A DNA stretch of 64,000 nt from positions 16,616,001 through 16,680,000 of the forward strand of contig NC_079876.1 of NCBI RefSeq assembly GCF_029227915.1, read 5' to 3'. Shown in pieces: positions 10,401-20,526 of the stretch. This DNA comes from Hydractinia symbiolongicarpus. Taxonomy: Eukaryota; Cnidaria; Hydrozoa; Anthoathecata; Hydractiniidae. The position numbers were made by a program, and so were the translations under genes. A model generated the notes under the pieces. The model ran no database searches and had not been told where the DNA came from. It saw only the letters and a list, made by a program, of their open reading frames with translations. Position 1 is the stretch's first letter. Each line of letters opens with the position of its first letter.

Positions 10401-13400
10401 TTTTTTTTTAATATTTAGGCATGCTGCCTATTATGTTATGTAAAAATAAATTTCCCGTTATGCAGGTATTTTTTGCTCACAAACATTGTTAGACCAAAGA
10501 ATTTTTCCAAAAGTTGAAAATTCTGAACTTTCAAGCAGGCACGCTTTTACTTTAGTCAATCAAAGATCAAAAATACTTTTTTTCTAATGAAATAAAACAA
10601 TAAATGAGCTGCTTTTTTAACAGGTATATGGGGATTGAAAAAGAATTTTGCTCTGTTGGAACTTCTCGAACGAATCAGCCAAAACAAAGAAGAGTCGGGT
10701 TTTTCTGAGTTAACTGTCGACGAACAAACAACATTCACAAAATGTGATGAGGACAATCAGCACAAAGCTACACTGTACTGTACGGTGTGTTTGACAAATT
10801 TGTGTGAAAAGTGCGCCAAAGAGTCTCACACTGCGAAGACTTTATCACTACACAAACATGTATCCCTGTCAGAAAAACCTAAAATTAATCCGCCATGTTC
10901 TCAGCATCCCAGTCATGTGTTGGAGTTCGCATGTTTAGAGGAAACCTGTCGTGAAAACCCTTTGATGTGTTATATTTGTAAAGATTACGGAAAGCATAAA
11001 GGACACAAGCATGTTCTTATCGGGTCAGAAGCTGATAACATTAGAAATTCCATTACTAATGCTGTACAACACGTAAAGACATTCTCAGGTGAAGTGTCTG
11101 AGTTTGGAAGGAAGTTGGCAGAAATGACAGAAAAGATTGAAGGTGAGAGAAAATTATAGAGAGATGTGAATTTATTACATTTTGGTGTGTTGTATAATGT
11201 CAGAAAGATTTTGGGGTGGAAATTTTGGCTAGTATTTTAGTTGGTCAAAAAAATGCATTTTTTTATTTTAGCAAATTGGAAAGTTTATAAAGTTTTGCGG
11301 ACGTTTACTTTTGCGAATGGCAAAGTTAGAAAAGAAAATTTAACTTTTTACTCAAAGTTTTTCAATATTTTTCTTTCATTATATTGGAATGTTTCATAGG
11401 TATTTGTGGAAAAAAAACGCATATTGTTTTTTATAATGAGCCAACGATGAGTTTTTCTAAAAAAAAAATTACAGCGAGACCTCTCTAATACGAAACATCA
11501 TTGGGACAGGGCAATGTGTCTGCAACATCGAGGTTTATTTCAAATTGAATTACATCTCTTCAAAAACCAGATCTGGGTGTGGTTAGTGTTAAATTGAATG
11601 CAAGGTGTGTCTATAGCCTAGTCTGGAATTAAGAAGAGTCTAAAAGACAATACATTGTAAATAAGTTATCTTTTATTCAAAACAAAAAGTATGTAAAAAA
11701 CACAAGGCTACACAAAAAACTTTGTTGTAAAAAATTTAATGTAAAATAAGTAAAACATATAATCCTGACGAAAATTATTTTATATGACCCAATATTGGTC
11801 AGTTCTTAGGTGTAAGGTAAAGGGGAGCCTTAAAATCACGCCTGCTATAGAGTGGTGTTCACTATGAAGAGTTGCTATAGAGAGATTTTTTATAAGACTT
11901 TGACTGTCATCCGTTTTCAAGAAAAATGTCCATTGTAGAAATATATGTCTGTTTTAGGAAGGTTTTAGGGTATATATAAAAAACATGTTCACCGATGTTT
12001 TCATGGTTTTTGTTAGGTGTTTCAGTCGCAGAAAATAGTAGAAGTAATATTGGTACAGCTGAAAAAGCCAGACTGCGTGTGCATGAGTATTTCACAGACC
12101 TGCGGGACACGATTCAGCAACAAGAGGACGAAGCTTTGCATGTGATTAATACATACGTTCGTGAGAAACTCTGTGCTCTAAGACAGCAACAGGAAGACAT
12201 GAATGTGTTGGTGTCTCAGATCTCCAACGTATGTGTTCAGTGCGATCACGCTCTCCAACGTAGTGATGCCGAGGTAGGTGCGTTAGAAGTGCGTTAAAAA
12301 TCAGCAACAAGGCAGTAGAAATTTAATGATTTAAAAAAGCAGAGTTCCAGTCTACATCTTCCAAAAAAATTTATTTACATTAAATTTCTATTCTAAAGGG
12401 GGATATTGCAGACCAATGGGTGGTTACAGTAGGTATCCGTTAATTCGAACTTTCGTTTTTTCGAGCAATTTTTTTAATCTGAACTTTTGTGCGCCTATAA
12501 TAAAAAACTAATGAAAAATAAAGATACTTTGTTTTATTACATCATTGACGGTAAAGTTTCTTTCAATTTATCAATAAAATTTACATTTCCAGTATAATTG
12601 ACTTTACAAACTATTTAAAGTTCTTGTCCATTGCCAAGGTTCACTCTTTTACTGTTACTTCAACTTTGCAGCTGTTGTCGTTGCTTGCACGAAGATGCAA
12701 TGAGAATGTGTTTTCGAAACGGCCAGTTTTTTCTTATGCTTAATGTTCAACCTGTTCGGTGTGACCCCAACTGCATATAAAAAAAGGAATATATGCAGTT
12801 CAACACAGAGCTATGAGAAATTATGTTCAAACTTTTATTTTTCCTTGTACTTTTTATGACATTCACCAATTCGAACAAAACATCTATTTCCTTGCGCGTT
12901 TGAATTAACTGATCTGCTGTACTTAAAAGTTGCACAGAATCATTGATATACTTACATGCAAAAAAATGCTTGCTTGAGTAACTTTTGAATATGTTTGCTA
13001 GCTAATGGTTGTGATAATTTCAGATATGAAAATATGCTTTATCGTAAAACCAAAAATTCTTGTAATTATGTTAAAAAATACTTATATTACCACTTTTTTG
13101 TCTTCCATCTAAAACAGAGAGAAAAAAGGTCACCAGTACAACCAAGATCATTTTTGTATTTATTAAGCTGCCTCTTAACCTACAATTCAAGCACGCGCTC
13201 TCTCTTTTTATGCACTAGGATGCCAATGAGAACTTAGCCTTCTGTCGTTTTCTTTACTTAAAAAAGAAAGGTTAGTAAAAATGTTGCTGCAGTTGTTGCA
13301 AGACTTTTCTCTGTTGTTTAGGTGATCCAAGCTCGTTCCAACATCGTCACACTGCTGGACACCGTGCAACAACAACAACAAGTGTTCACTGACTTAGCCG

Positions 13401-16400
13401 TATTGTGCACAGAAGATCCAAACATCCCATTTGCTTTCACTAAAGACAATCGTGTACACATTGGGCCAAAAATGGAAATGAGGGTGGTCGCTTTGGGTTT
13501 GGATAACGGAGGCAAAACATCGATCCTTTTTAAGTTGAAACAAAACGAGTTTGTACCGGCCATAACCACGATAGGTTTGTGTTAGCTTGGTTACTTTCTT
13601 GAATGAAACATGGTTCGCGAATACTATAGGAACTTGTTGAGTGACGAAAAGTTTCCCCTATAAGTAATTCCACCTGGCGAAAAAAAAATTGTCTTTGCTT
13701 CAGTGCTTAAATGACTTTTATCTGTTGTGTTTCCGCCCTTAGCCTTTGTTCGACATTAACGAAACTAGAGTATGCCATGTTGGCAAAGCAGACAACATTC
13801 GATTAAACAAACTTTTTTTTTCGATTTTTTTTACATCGATAGTGAAATAAACAGAAATAGAATTTTGGATTTGAATGAAAACTTTCTCGAAAAAAGTGAC
13901 AAAATCTACTCGAAGTGAAGAATGTTTTCCCTGGACTTTATTCTCTTGTATACATGTTTTTTGTCGTTTCTAAACACGGTCTTTTTGATTCTGATCTTCC
14001 AAGTTTGCGTGCCAACTTCACCTAGTAAATTCACTTTTCTGGCGGTTATTAACCAGTTATCTTCCTAGTAAACCGTGGGCTTACTTTAAATAATTTTCTA
14101 GGCTTCAACGTGGAGACGATCGAGCATAAGAACGTCAAGTTCACAATATGGGATGTCGGAGGTGTTCAGAAATTGCGACCTTTGTGGAGACACTATTATT
14201 TAAAAACGCAAGGTAACTCAATCTTTTAAAACTTGCATCAACGTTTGGTTATTGTTGACGTGAAATACGAAAACATTTAAGAGTTTTAACATCTCGCGAA
14301 TTTTAACATGGTCACGAAAACTATTGTTTGCACCTGTTTGTGAGTTTGCTGTTAGGCGCCATCGGTTTTATGAAAGAGTAAACCCCCTTTTTAGCTCCAT
14401 AAAATAGAACCCGATTTTCAAGTTACAGGGCTAGCTTGTTTTTAAAATAATTGTTCGTGTGAATTTGTATTTTAGCGATATTGCGCTCGTAATAAAATTT
14501 CTGAATCATAACTAACGTACCTGATCGGTGAAAAAAAGTCGGCAAAAAACGACCAAATTATGCTAAGTGACTAATATTTTTTGCAGATTACCAATTTTTG
14601 TTGATTTATGTTTTACCGATTACCATTTTTAAATGTTTTTTGCCATTTTATTGTCTAAATTGTAATGAGAACACGAAAACAGCGTCTCTACGCTGATTTT
14701 CATTATCCGAACCACTGAAAATTGAAAATACTTCGATCTGGAAATTAAACTAAATCCAAAGAATTAGTCGGTAAAAGTGTTTTTTTTGCCGGCTTTTTGT
14801 AGAATTTTTTTTTACCAATAAGGTTTCCTTACTACAAACGGCATTTGACAACGTCAAAAAAATAAGTTTATTAACAGATCATTACACGATCTAAGGTTAT
14901 GCTTTACAGTATCAGGTTGTATCGTGTTGGCATTAAAATTTCATACCGGTACGAAATCTCATACCTGTCTTGTTGGACCGGTATGAGATTTGCACCGGTA
15001 TGAGATTTAAACCGGTATGAGTTTCATTTTGCTCAAAAACATGTAAACACGAAGAAAAAAAACTTCACTATAACCAGGTACGAGTTAACTCGTGCTGGTA
15101 CGAGGTTAATGATGTAATCACCGCGTATTTAAGATTGCCAGGTTTAACTTTTCGACTTTGTTTGTATGATACGGCTATTTGATTTTATAGCGGTGATCTT
15201 TGTGATAGACAGTACGAATGCAGACCGACTTTCTGAAGCTCATGATGAACTATCGAAACTTGTAGCTGAGAAAAGATTGCAAGAAGCGTTAGTGTTAATA
15301 TATGCAAATAAACAGGTAACTCTCTTCTTCGTCTTTTCGGCTACCGTCTAGATAAAATAGGACGTGACTAAAGTTCGTCACAGTGACTAATGTTTTTTAT
15401 TGATCCACTTTTTTCACTAATTAACAATTTTAATCAACTTATTTTTACGATCGACATTCGCTGATATTTGCGTGTCATTGTTCTGTGCATTAAGAACCAA
15501 ACTGCTTTATCCTGCTTCTACACTTAAGTAAATTAATCCGGATTCATCCGGTCTCAAAAATAGGAGTTTAATGGATTGTGTTTACACTAAATCTTTTAAA
15601 TTTATACGGATTCACAACATAACAACAACGTTATTTGCGACGTTATTTTTTAAGCAATCGATAACGTAAAATTTACTATAATGCTATATTATAAAATGAA
15701 AACAGAAAAGTTTCAGAAAAGTGTTTTTTCCGGATTTGTTATGTAAACTGGTTTGTTTAAAACCCTAATAATTGCACGAAAACGTATAAATTTTCTAATG
15801 TAAAGACATTTGTTATAATAGGAAGGTAATAATTTTTTTCATCGTGTTTTTGTACACGAGTGTAAGCAAATGAAAAAGGACAAATAATTTCTTTTTTAAA
15901 TTAATTACATTTTTGCATGAATTCGGAAACTTTTGAACCTGTCTATGTGATACGTGATAAGTGTGTAACGCAGTATTCGAGGTTCGGTTAAAATTGTTCA
16001 AAAAAAAATGTATCGTATCCTCTATAAGCTTAGCAAGTATAACCAAATGCTAGCCACTAAAAAGTGACTCTGTTAGCACCATTTAGTCGGCACAAAAGTG
16101 ACAAAATTTTGTGCAGGTGACTCGTGTGTTCTGTATGTCATCCGTAAATTGAAAATTATAATTGAAAGCCTATCTTTAACGCACAACATTGTGCGAATTC
16201 GAATGGGTACAACGTGATGAAGCGTCTTTATTGTATTATATATCATGATTAACCCGGGATATTTAAAGCCTACAACCCGAGCATAATTCGGTGAAAAGAA
16301 AGGCGGGAATTCCAAGATCGTTATACCACAGAATTAAGAACACCGTTTTAAGTACATTTGCTCTGAACTTTTCAACTATAATTGTACGCAGCCGGTTTAG

Positions 16401-17993
16401 GGCTTATAAGGTAAGGTTACGCAGCCGGTTTAGGGCTTATAAGGTTAGGTTATATGGTTAGGTTATAAGGTTAGGTTATAAGGTTAGGTTATAAGGTTAG
16501 GTTATATGGTTAGGTTATATGGTTAGGTTATAAGTCTAGCTTATATGGTTAGGTTATATGGTTAGGTTATATGGTTAGGTTATATAGTTAGGTTATATGG
16601 TTAGGTTATATGGTTAGGTTATAAGGTTAGGTTATAAGGTTAGGTTATATGGTTAGGTTATATGGTTAGGTTATAAGGTTAGGTTATATGGTTAGGTTAT
16701 AAGGTTAGGTTATAAGGTTAGGTTATATGGTTAGGTTATAAGTCTAGGTTATATGGTTAGGTTATAAGTCTAGGTTATATGGTTAGGTTATATAGTTAGG
16801 TTATATGGTTAGGTTATATAGTTAGGTTATAATGTTAGGTTATAAGGTTAGGTTATATGGTTAGGTTATAAGGTTAGGTTATATGGTTAGGTTATAAGGT
16901 TAGGTTATATGGTTAGGTTATATGGTTAGGTTATAAGTCTAGGTTATATGGTTAGGTTATAAGTCTAGGTTATATGGTTAGGTTATATAGTTAGGTTATA
17001 TGGTTAGGTTATATGGTTAGGTTATAAGGTTAGGTTATAAGGTTAGGTTATATGGTTAGGTTATATGGTTAGGTTATAAGGTTAGGTTATATGGTTAGGT
17101 TATAAGGTTAGGTTATAAGGTTAGGTTATATGGTTAGGTTATAAGTCTAGGTTATATGGTTAGGTTATAAGTCTAGGTTATATGGTTAGGTTATATAGTT
17201 AGGTTATATGGTTAGGTTATATAGTTAGGTTATATGGTTAGGTTATATGGTTAGGTTATAAGGTTAGGTTATAAGGTTAGGTTATATGGTTAGGTTATAT
17301 GGTTAGGTTATATGGTTAGGTTATAAGGTTAGGTTATATGGTTAGGTTATATGGTTAGGTTATATGGTTAGGTTATAAGGTTAGGTTATATGGTTAGGTT
17401 ATAAGGTTAGGTTATAAGGTTAGGTTATAAGGTTAGGTTATATGGTTAGGTTATATGGTTAGGTTATAAGGTTAGGTTATAAGGTTAGGTTATAAGGTTA
17501 GGTTATATGGTTAGGTTATATGGTTAGATCCAAAATCTTAATAATAACCTTAGCTGAAGTTAGCTGAAGTTAAATTTTTTTCAAACCTTTTCGACCCATA
17601 GTAATTGTTGCACAGTGCGAACATTGTGGAAAGTGCAGCGTATATTCGACTTTTTTTTATCAACACCTCGGCCAAAGAAAAATTTTTGCTGCTTAACTGA
17701 CCGGTTGCATAGCACTGGCAGAAATAAAATCCACAAATGTTTTATATCCAGAAATGTGAGGACTCTATTGTACGATGTACTATTTTAATTATTATTATTT
17801 TAATCATTATGTTATCGTGTAGGACCTCCCTAATGCTATATCTGTAGACGAACTTCGCGACAGAATTGGTATCCACAGAATCTGCTCTGGAAGAACGTGG
17901 ACGATGATTGGTTGCAGTGCGCACACCGGCGATGGGCTGCAAGAAGGTTTAGATTGGATGGCGAGACAATTTTTGTCGGAGTTTGAACCATAA
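3782..17993 (+). CDS. TRIM23: TRIM23/ARD1 orthologue: RING-B-box-coiled-coil E3 ligase fused to an ARF GTPase (8 exons)
   Basis: Join 3782-3892, 10208-10379, 10624-11142, 12017-12273, 13322-13574, 14102-14212, 15191-15315, 17823-17993. All introns are GT-AG and all phases agree, giving 572 residues; vertebrate TRIM23 is 574. Order: RING (41-85), two B-boxes (about 134-250), coiled coil (about 270-390), ARF domain (about 404-572). Distinctive family strings are present: [29 protein letters not shown]...LRQQQEDM and [14 protein letters not shown]. The mammalian protein is a Golgi/lysosome-associated ubiquitin ligase whose GTPase domain regulates it; it acts in antiviral signalling and autophagy. 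The first exon is inferred (separate entry); exons 2-8 are beyond reasonable doubt. Introns 1, 3, 4 and 7 carry transposons or arrays. Confidence 0.93.
4291..4490 (+). mobile_element. tRNA-derived SINE with (ATCT)n tail
   Basis: The first 70 bases are tRNA-like: a GCGCCGT/ACGGCG acceptor stem, an A-box-like TAGATTAGTGGTT and a perfect B box GGGGTTCGATTCC, closest in wording to an Asp-type tRNA. The anticodon stem is imperfect, so it is not a working tRNA. It is followed by an unrelated body and ends in a run of about 15 TCTA units (4431-4490). This is the standard build of a SINE. It sits in the proposed intron 1. Confidence 0.75.
4621..4869 (+). pseudogene. LINE (CR1/L2-like) RT C-terminal fragment
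   Basis: The frame reads [20 protein letters not shown] followed by [17 protein letters not shown]. This matches the well-known C-terminal tail of CR1/L2-type reverse transcriptases, which has a R-x-D-x-RK-x-FF, V-x-x-WN-x-LP and S-x-N-x-F pattern. No catalytic region is present, so it is a 5'-truncated copy. Confidence 0.65.
5078..5958. mobile_element. TA-flanked MITE (Tc1/mariner-like), 881 bp
   Basis: Perfect terminal inverted repeats CAGTACAGTCTGAATGTAAT(CT) at 5078-5099 and their complement at 5938-5958 are each flanked by TA (5076-5077 and 5959-5960). CAGT ends and a TA duplication are typical of Tc1/mariner elements. There is no transposase; the interior is mostly a minisatellite. Confidence 0.8.
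5225..5590. repeat. Minisatellite inside the MITE, about 53 bp, 7 copies
   Basis: The unit contains GATAGAAATGTTTTTTTAGA followed by TCGCATTTTAAAA, CTTTAAAAACGAAAAGCGGC. Copies differ mainly by single bases and homopolymer length. Open frames across it are repeat artefacts. Confidence 0.85.
6786..9052. mobile_element. 2.3-kb foldback element with about 224-bp inverted repeats
   Basis: Positions 6786-7009 and 8831-9052 are inverted copies, about 85% alike by eye, starting CCCGAGGTA and including GACCGCCATCTTGGTTATC, TCTTCTTCGTTATCCAGTC and GGCACGTGACCCTGTTAC. The 1.8 kb between has no transposase-like frame. It is probably a non-autonomous DNA transposon of foldback type; the target duplication is unclear. 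Confidence 0.8.
7205..7345. repeat. Short minisatellite, about 54 bp, 2.5-3 copies
   Basis: GTGCATGATTTTTATTTCAA followed by AGGACTTTTATTTGAGACGCAAGTT repeats inside the foldback element, starting near 7212, 7254 and 7297. A fourth degenerate copy lies near 7376. Confidence 0.7.
9053..10207. other. Remainder of TRIM23 intron 1, AT-rich
   Basis: It is very AT-rich and ends in the polypyrimidine acceptor CGTGTTTCAG. Short open frames here have no recognisable domains and no codon bias. Confidence 0.5.
10208..10379 (+). CDS. TRIM23: TRIM23 exon 2: RING finger
   Basis: The acceptor TTTCAG precedes 10208 and the donor G|GTAAAT follows 10379. The zinc ligands are C41-x2-C44, C61-x-H63, C66-x2-C69, C82 and D85 (CPFDR). 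The aspartate in the last position is also found in vertebrate TRIM23, so this is the family's C3HC3D RING and not a loss. Confidence 0.95.
10624..11142 (+). CDS. TRIM23: TRIM23 exon 3: tandem B-boxes
   Basis: The exon begins by completing the glycine of GDSG and continues [15 protein letters not shown], a signature stretch of TRIM23. Two zinc-binding B-boxes follow: [16 protein letters not shown]...H and [18 protein letters not shown]...[15 protein letters not shown]. It ends at GAAG|GTGAGA (phase 1). Confidence 0.96.
11471..11905. mobile_element. Pogo/Tigger-like MITE in TRIM23 intron 3
   Basis: The left end ACAGCGAGACCTCTCTAATA and the right end TGCTATAGAGAGATTTTTT form an imperfect inverted pair of the kind seen at pogo/Tigger termini. 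The right end string TTTTTTATAAGACTTTGAC recurs at about 43230-43252, showing a family. The exact right border is uncertain. Confidence 0.45.
12017..12273 (+). CDS. TRIM23: TRIM23 exon 4: coiled coil
   Basis: The acceptor TTGTTAG precedes it and the donor GAG|GTAGGT follows, phase 0 at the end. It encodes a heptad-rich helix containing [15 protein letters not shown], nearly identical to the vertebrate protein. TRIM coiled coils mediate antiparallel dimerisation. Confidence 0.94.
12426..12925. mobile_element. Pogo-like MITE in TRIM23 intron 4
   Basis: ACAGTAGGTATCCGTTAATT(CGAAC) at 12426 is inverted, with mismatches, as GTTTGAATTAACTGATCTGC(TGT) ending near 12922. Internal TTCGAA motifs sit near both ends. 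There is no coding region. Confidence 0.45.
13322..13574 (+). CDS. TRIM23: TRIM23 exon 5: coiled-coil end, linker and ARF P-loop
   Basis: A glutamine run (VQQQQQ) closes the coiled coil; [18 protein letters not shown] links into the ARF domain. The nucleotide-binding P-loop reads GLDNGGKT (412-419), where vertebrate TRIM23 has GLDGAGKT. The donor is ATAG|GTTTGT, phase 1, splitting the glycine of the switch-1 TIGF motif. Confidence 0.95.
14102..14212 (+). CDS. TRIM23: TRIM23 exon 6: ARF switch regions
   Basis: It completes TIGF and carries WDVGG (454-458), the switch-2 motif of ARF GTPases, then LRPLWRHYY. Acceptor TTTCTAG, donor CAAG|GTAACT. Confidence 0.95.
14930..15120. repeat. ACCGGTATGAGATTT repeats in TRIM23 intron 6
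   Basis: Three direct copies of ACCGGTATGAG (about 14983-15020) face an inverted copy AAATCTCATACC at about 14964, and a looser GGTACGAG pair lies near 15075-15105. This is probably a small decayed foldback. Confidence 0.55.
15191..15315 (+). CDS. TRIM23: TRIM23 exon 7: ARF core
   Basis: It encodes [18 protein letters not shown] through YANKQ; the guanine-specificity motif NKQD (514-517) is split by the intron, with the aspartate opening exon 8. The donor CAG|GTAACT starts the 2.5-kb intron that contains the 13-bp array. Confidence 0.95.
15316..16383. other. First part of TRIM23 intron 7
   Basis: AT-rich with no recognisable gene or clear element apart from a diverged ATCCGGATTCATCCGG palindrome near 15536-15560. 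Confidence 0.45.
16384..17526. repeat. 13-bp tandem array (GGTTAGGTTATAT) in TRIM23 intron 7, about 84 copies
   Basis: Two 33-bp leader units (GCAGCCGGTTTAGGGCTTAT) are followed from about 16439 by an unbroken 13-bp register. Variants are GGTTAGGTTATAT, GGTTAGGTTATAA, AGTTAGGTTATAT and GTCTAGGTTATAT. The rare GTCTAGG pairs begin at 16742, 16937 and 17145, spacings of 195 (15 units) and 208 (16 units), so the array grew partly by block duplication. Each unit contains TTAGG. Confidence 0.95.
17823..17993 (+). CDS. TRIM23: TRIM23 exon 8: ARF C-terminus and stop
   Basis: After acceptor TGTGTAG the frame reads [16 protein letters not shown], then the base-binding GCSAHTG (SA at 548-549) and GLDWMARQF, ending at TAA 17991-17993. 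A CAA/ACAACA-rich 3' UTR follows. Confidence 0.95.
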   Translation, partial: DLPNAISVDELRDRIGIHRICSGRTWTMIGCSAHTGDGLQEGLDWMARQFLSEFEP

Positions 17994-18470
17994 AGACAAC
18001 AACAACAACAACAACAGGATGTTTAGTTTTAAAATACCCGTAAAGGTATGCCAGCAATATTGGTCGTAAACGAAGAAAAACGAAAGTAAAGCTTTAACCT
18101 CTGGGAGAAACAAGATGTCGAGGAGGCGAGATAGTTATGTAGCGAGATAGTTATGTAGTCGAGGTTGTGTTACGGTTTACGTAAAAGTTATCAATGATTC
18201 ACGTGTATTGCTACTTATACTAAAGTTTAAAACTGTTTTTTTTTTTCTGTAAATTTTATTGTATTGGTATTCAAATTTATTTGTAAATAACTAAGGTTTT
18301 CAAATAATTTAAAATTTAGTATACACTTTCGTGTCGTTTTCCTCTTTGAGATCTCCGGCTATTCTCGAATTATGTGCCAGCTTTGTTTGAATAGAGTTTC
18401 TGGTACAGAAAATCCATTCTTGTGGAAACAACCTCTCTTGTTTTGCTTGCGCTGTGCAACATATGTTTTC

Positions 18471-18476
18471 AATAAA
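18471..18476 (+). terminator. Possible TRIM23 polyadenylation signal AATAAA
   Basis: It lies about 480 bases after the TAA stop. It is the first canonical AATAAA I see downstream; use is not proven. Confidence 0.4.
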
Positions 18477-18904
18477 GTCGTAACATTGACTGTTGGATTG
18501 ACTGTGTTGCCTCAAAAAGAGATTATTGGAAACTATAGCTTAAAGCTACGAGGAACCACAAAAAATCGGCCATACATAATTTGTGGTGACAGGTTGGAAA
18601 AAAATACCGTTTTCACTTATTTTCCCCCGCGCCTCTACTATTTTTCTGTAAAACTTGCCTTTTTGGTATAGGTTCTGATTATACCGCATGCAGGATTGTT
18701 GTATTTCTATCGAATCTGTACCTTATCTACGTACTCCAATATTTTCATATAATTTTGTGTCTTTTTGTAAAAAACTTTCGTTGAAAATAATACCCACCCA
18801 ATTTCAATATTCGAAAAACTAATCCCGCCTCTAATATTTCCGTATCCCTAGTAAAACTGCCTAAATTTTAAGGCTGAAACGCTAATCCGGCAGCAGGAAT
18901 AATA

Positions 18905-19080
18905 GAGTAAATGCGTAGGTGAATCTTTATCATGACACATCCGTATTTTTCATTCTTTCCGATCATGACGGGCGAGTAGAATCGGTGTAAGTCATCATAT
19001 TGAAGAAGAACTACTTTGCTCATCACTAACATACTGCGCGGCAGCGAGTGGAATTCGATCCGCGGTCCCCAGAATTGGGA
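18905..19080 (+). mobile_element. Second copy of the 1116-1461 element family
   Basis: GTAGGTGAATCTTTATCATG, then ATCATGACGGGCGAGTAGAA and CATATTGAAGAAGAACTACT followed by CATCACTAACATACTG match the element inside the LINE. The tRNA-like part here reads ATTCGATCCGCGGTCCCC. Confidence 0.65.
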
Positions 19081-19414
19081 GACGCAAACGAGACGCGATC
19101 TCAAAACAAGACAGCGGTTTCGATATCGAAAAGACCTGGAATCAAAAGTTAAAAAGCCTAGAGGTTGTACAATTTTTCCCCTCTTGATACTGCCTCCACA
19201 CAACCTTGTCCCTAGGACTTTTTTTCTCTTTCAGACAATCATGAAAGGCGAGATTTGTGGAAAGAGAAAAATAGCCCTTGGGGTGAAGTTGAACTCCACG
19301 CCATAAAAATTTCCCTTTTCTTGTTTTTGCAATTTATGCAAACTTCTGATTTTTAGTTCTGATTCTTAGCTTACTTTAACAAATTAAGACGCCATTTTAA
19401 CCTTCCCGGCTTAT

Positions 19415-19438
19415 TGACGTCAAATATTAATGACGTCA
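19415..19438 (+). promoter_or_regulatory. Two perfect CRE/ATF sites (TGACGTCA)
   Basis: TGACGTCA occurs at 19415-19422 and again at 19431-19438, 16 bp apart centre to centre, about 105 bp before the ATG of the coiled-coil gene. An 8-bp palindrome twice in 24 bases is unlikely by chance in AT-rich DNA and points to CREB/ATF-type bZIP control. Confidence 0.6.
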
Positions 19439-19543
19439 AATTTATCCCATGAAGTTAAATACGAGTGACACAGAATGTAAACTTCAGTCTACACAAATCT
19501 TGCATTAGTGCTAGACACACCTGTTAGCGGTGAGTTGCTAATA

Positions 19544-20526
19544 ATGGAGAGTTTAAACGTTCGTGTATTGTTGATGAAGCAAGGATGGAAAGCTCAACAA
19601 ACAAAAGAGTGTATCCTGCTGAAAAGAGAAGTAAAATCGTTGAAACAACGTATTCGTACCTTAGAAACGAATCATGCAGTTGACATGCTTTACAAGCAAG
19701 CTTACAGGTCAGAGAAAATGAAAAATGAAGGATTGGAAACGAAGGTGGTTGATTTACAAATGGAACTAGCTGTTGCTGATGATAGAAACAAGCTTCGCGA
19801 AATAGCTGCGAATGTTTTGATCAACCAACAAAAAGATCGTGAGCAACAACGTAAAGAAACAAATCATGCAGTTGCAAAGCTTCATGAGAAGGTGAGAACC
19901 GAAAAGTTGGAGACGAAGGTGATTGATTTACAAATGGAACTGGCTGTTGTCAAAGATAAACAAAAACTTCAAGAAATTACTGCAAAAGCTTTGATTGAAC
20001 AGCTTGAATTTTGTGAGCAAAAGCGAAAAGAGTTTCACGGGAAGTGGCAGCAGGTTGAAAAAGAAAAGGATTCACTTTTGGCTCAACTGGATAAATTGAA
20101 AACATTTTGTGCATCGGTGGAAGAAAAAAGGTAGGGTGAACACCAACTTCGTCAACATTTTTTTCTAACTAACTAGGGCTAAAACAGAAAAGGCTTGGGG
20201 ATAAGTTGTTATTTCGAAATGCCAAATGTTACACTCCAACTACTGTTTCAGTTGACTTAAACATTTCATCCTTTTTTTATAGACCTAACAAAATAATTCC
20301 ATCCACATTCGCGACCGGATTCACAAACAATGTAAACAAACTACCGCCAATCAACTTCTTACCAACACCACCCAAGGTAGCTAAACAAAATCGGTGCCGG
20401 CAATACATACCGCAGAAAATGCAACCTATTACAACTCCAACTAAAATCACCTTACCTCGACTCAATCGCAAGAAAATGCAAGCGCCGTCAATTTTCCATC
20501 TGATGCCAACATTTGAGCTATCCTGA
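19544..20526 (+). CDS. Coiled-coil protein of unknown function (two exons, 276 residues)
   Basis: Join 19544-20130 and 20283-20526. The ATG at 19544 (ATAATGGAG) opens the frame; the donor AAAAG|GTAGGG and acceptor TTTTTTATAG join in frame with a split arginine codon (AG|A), across a 152-bp intron. Residues 1-196 are an almost continuous charged alpha-helical coiled coil. It holds an internal duplication: residues 41-104 and 105-164 both start ETNHAV and contain LETKV(V/I)DLQMELAV. Residues 197-276 are basic and proline-rich without heptads and end in FELS. Codon use is typical of the region. I recognise no named family; a cytoskeletal or scaffold role is only a guess. Twin CRE motifs lie upstream. 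Confidence 0.7.

Noticed and set aside
16384-17526. Interstitial telomere
   Set aside because: Units contain TTAGG but the period is 13 bp, not 5 or 6, and most cnidarian telomeres are TTAGGG.
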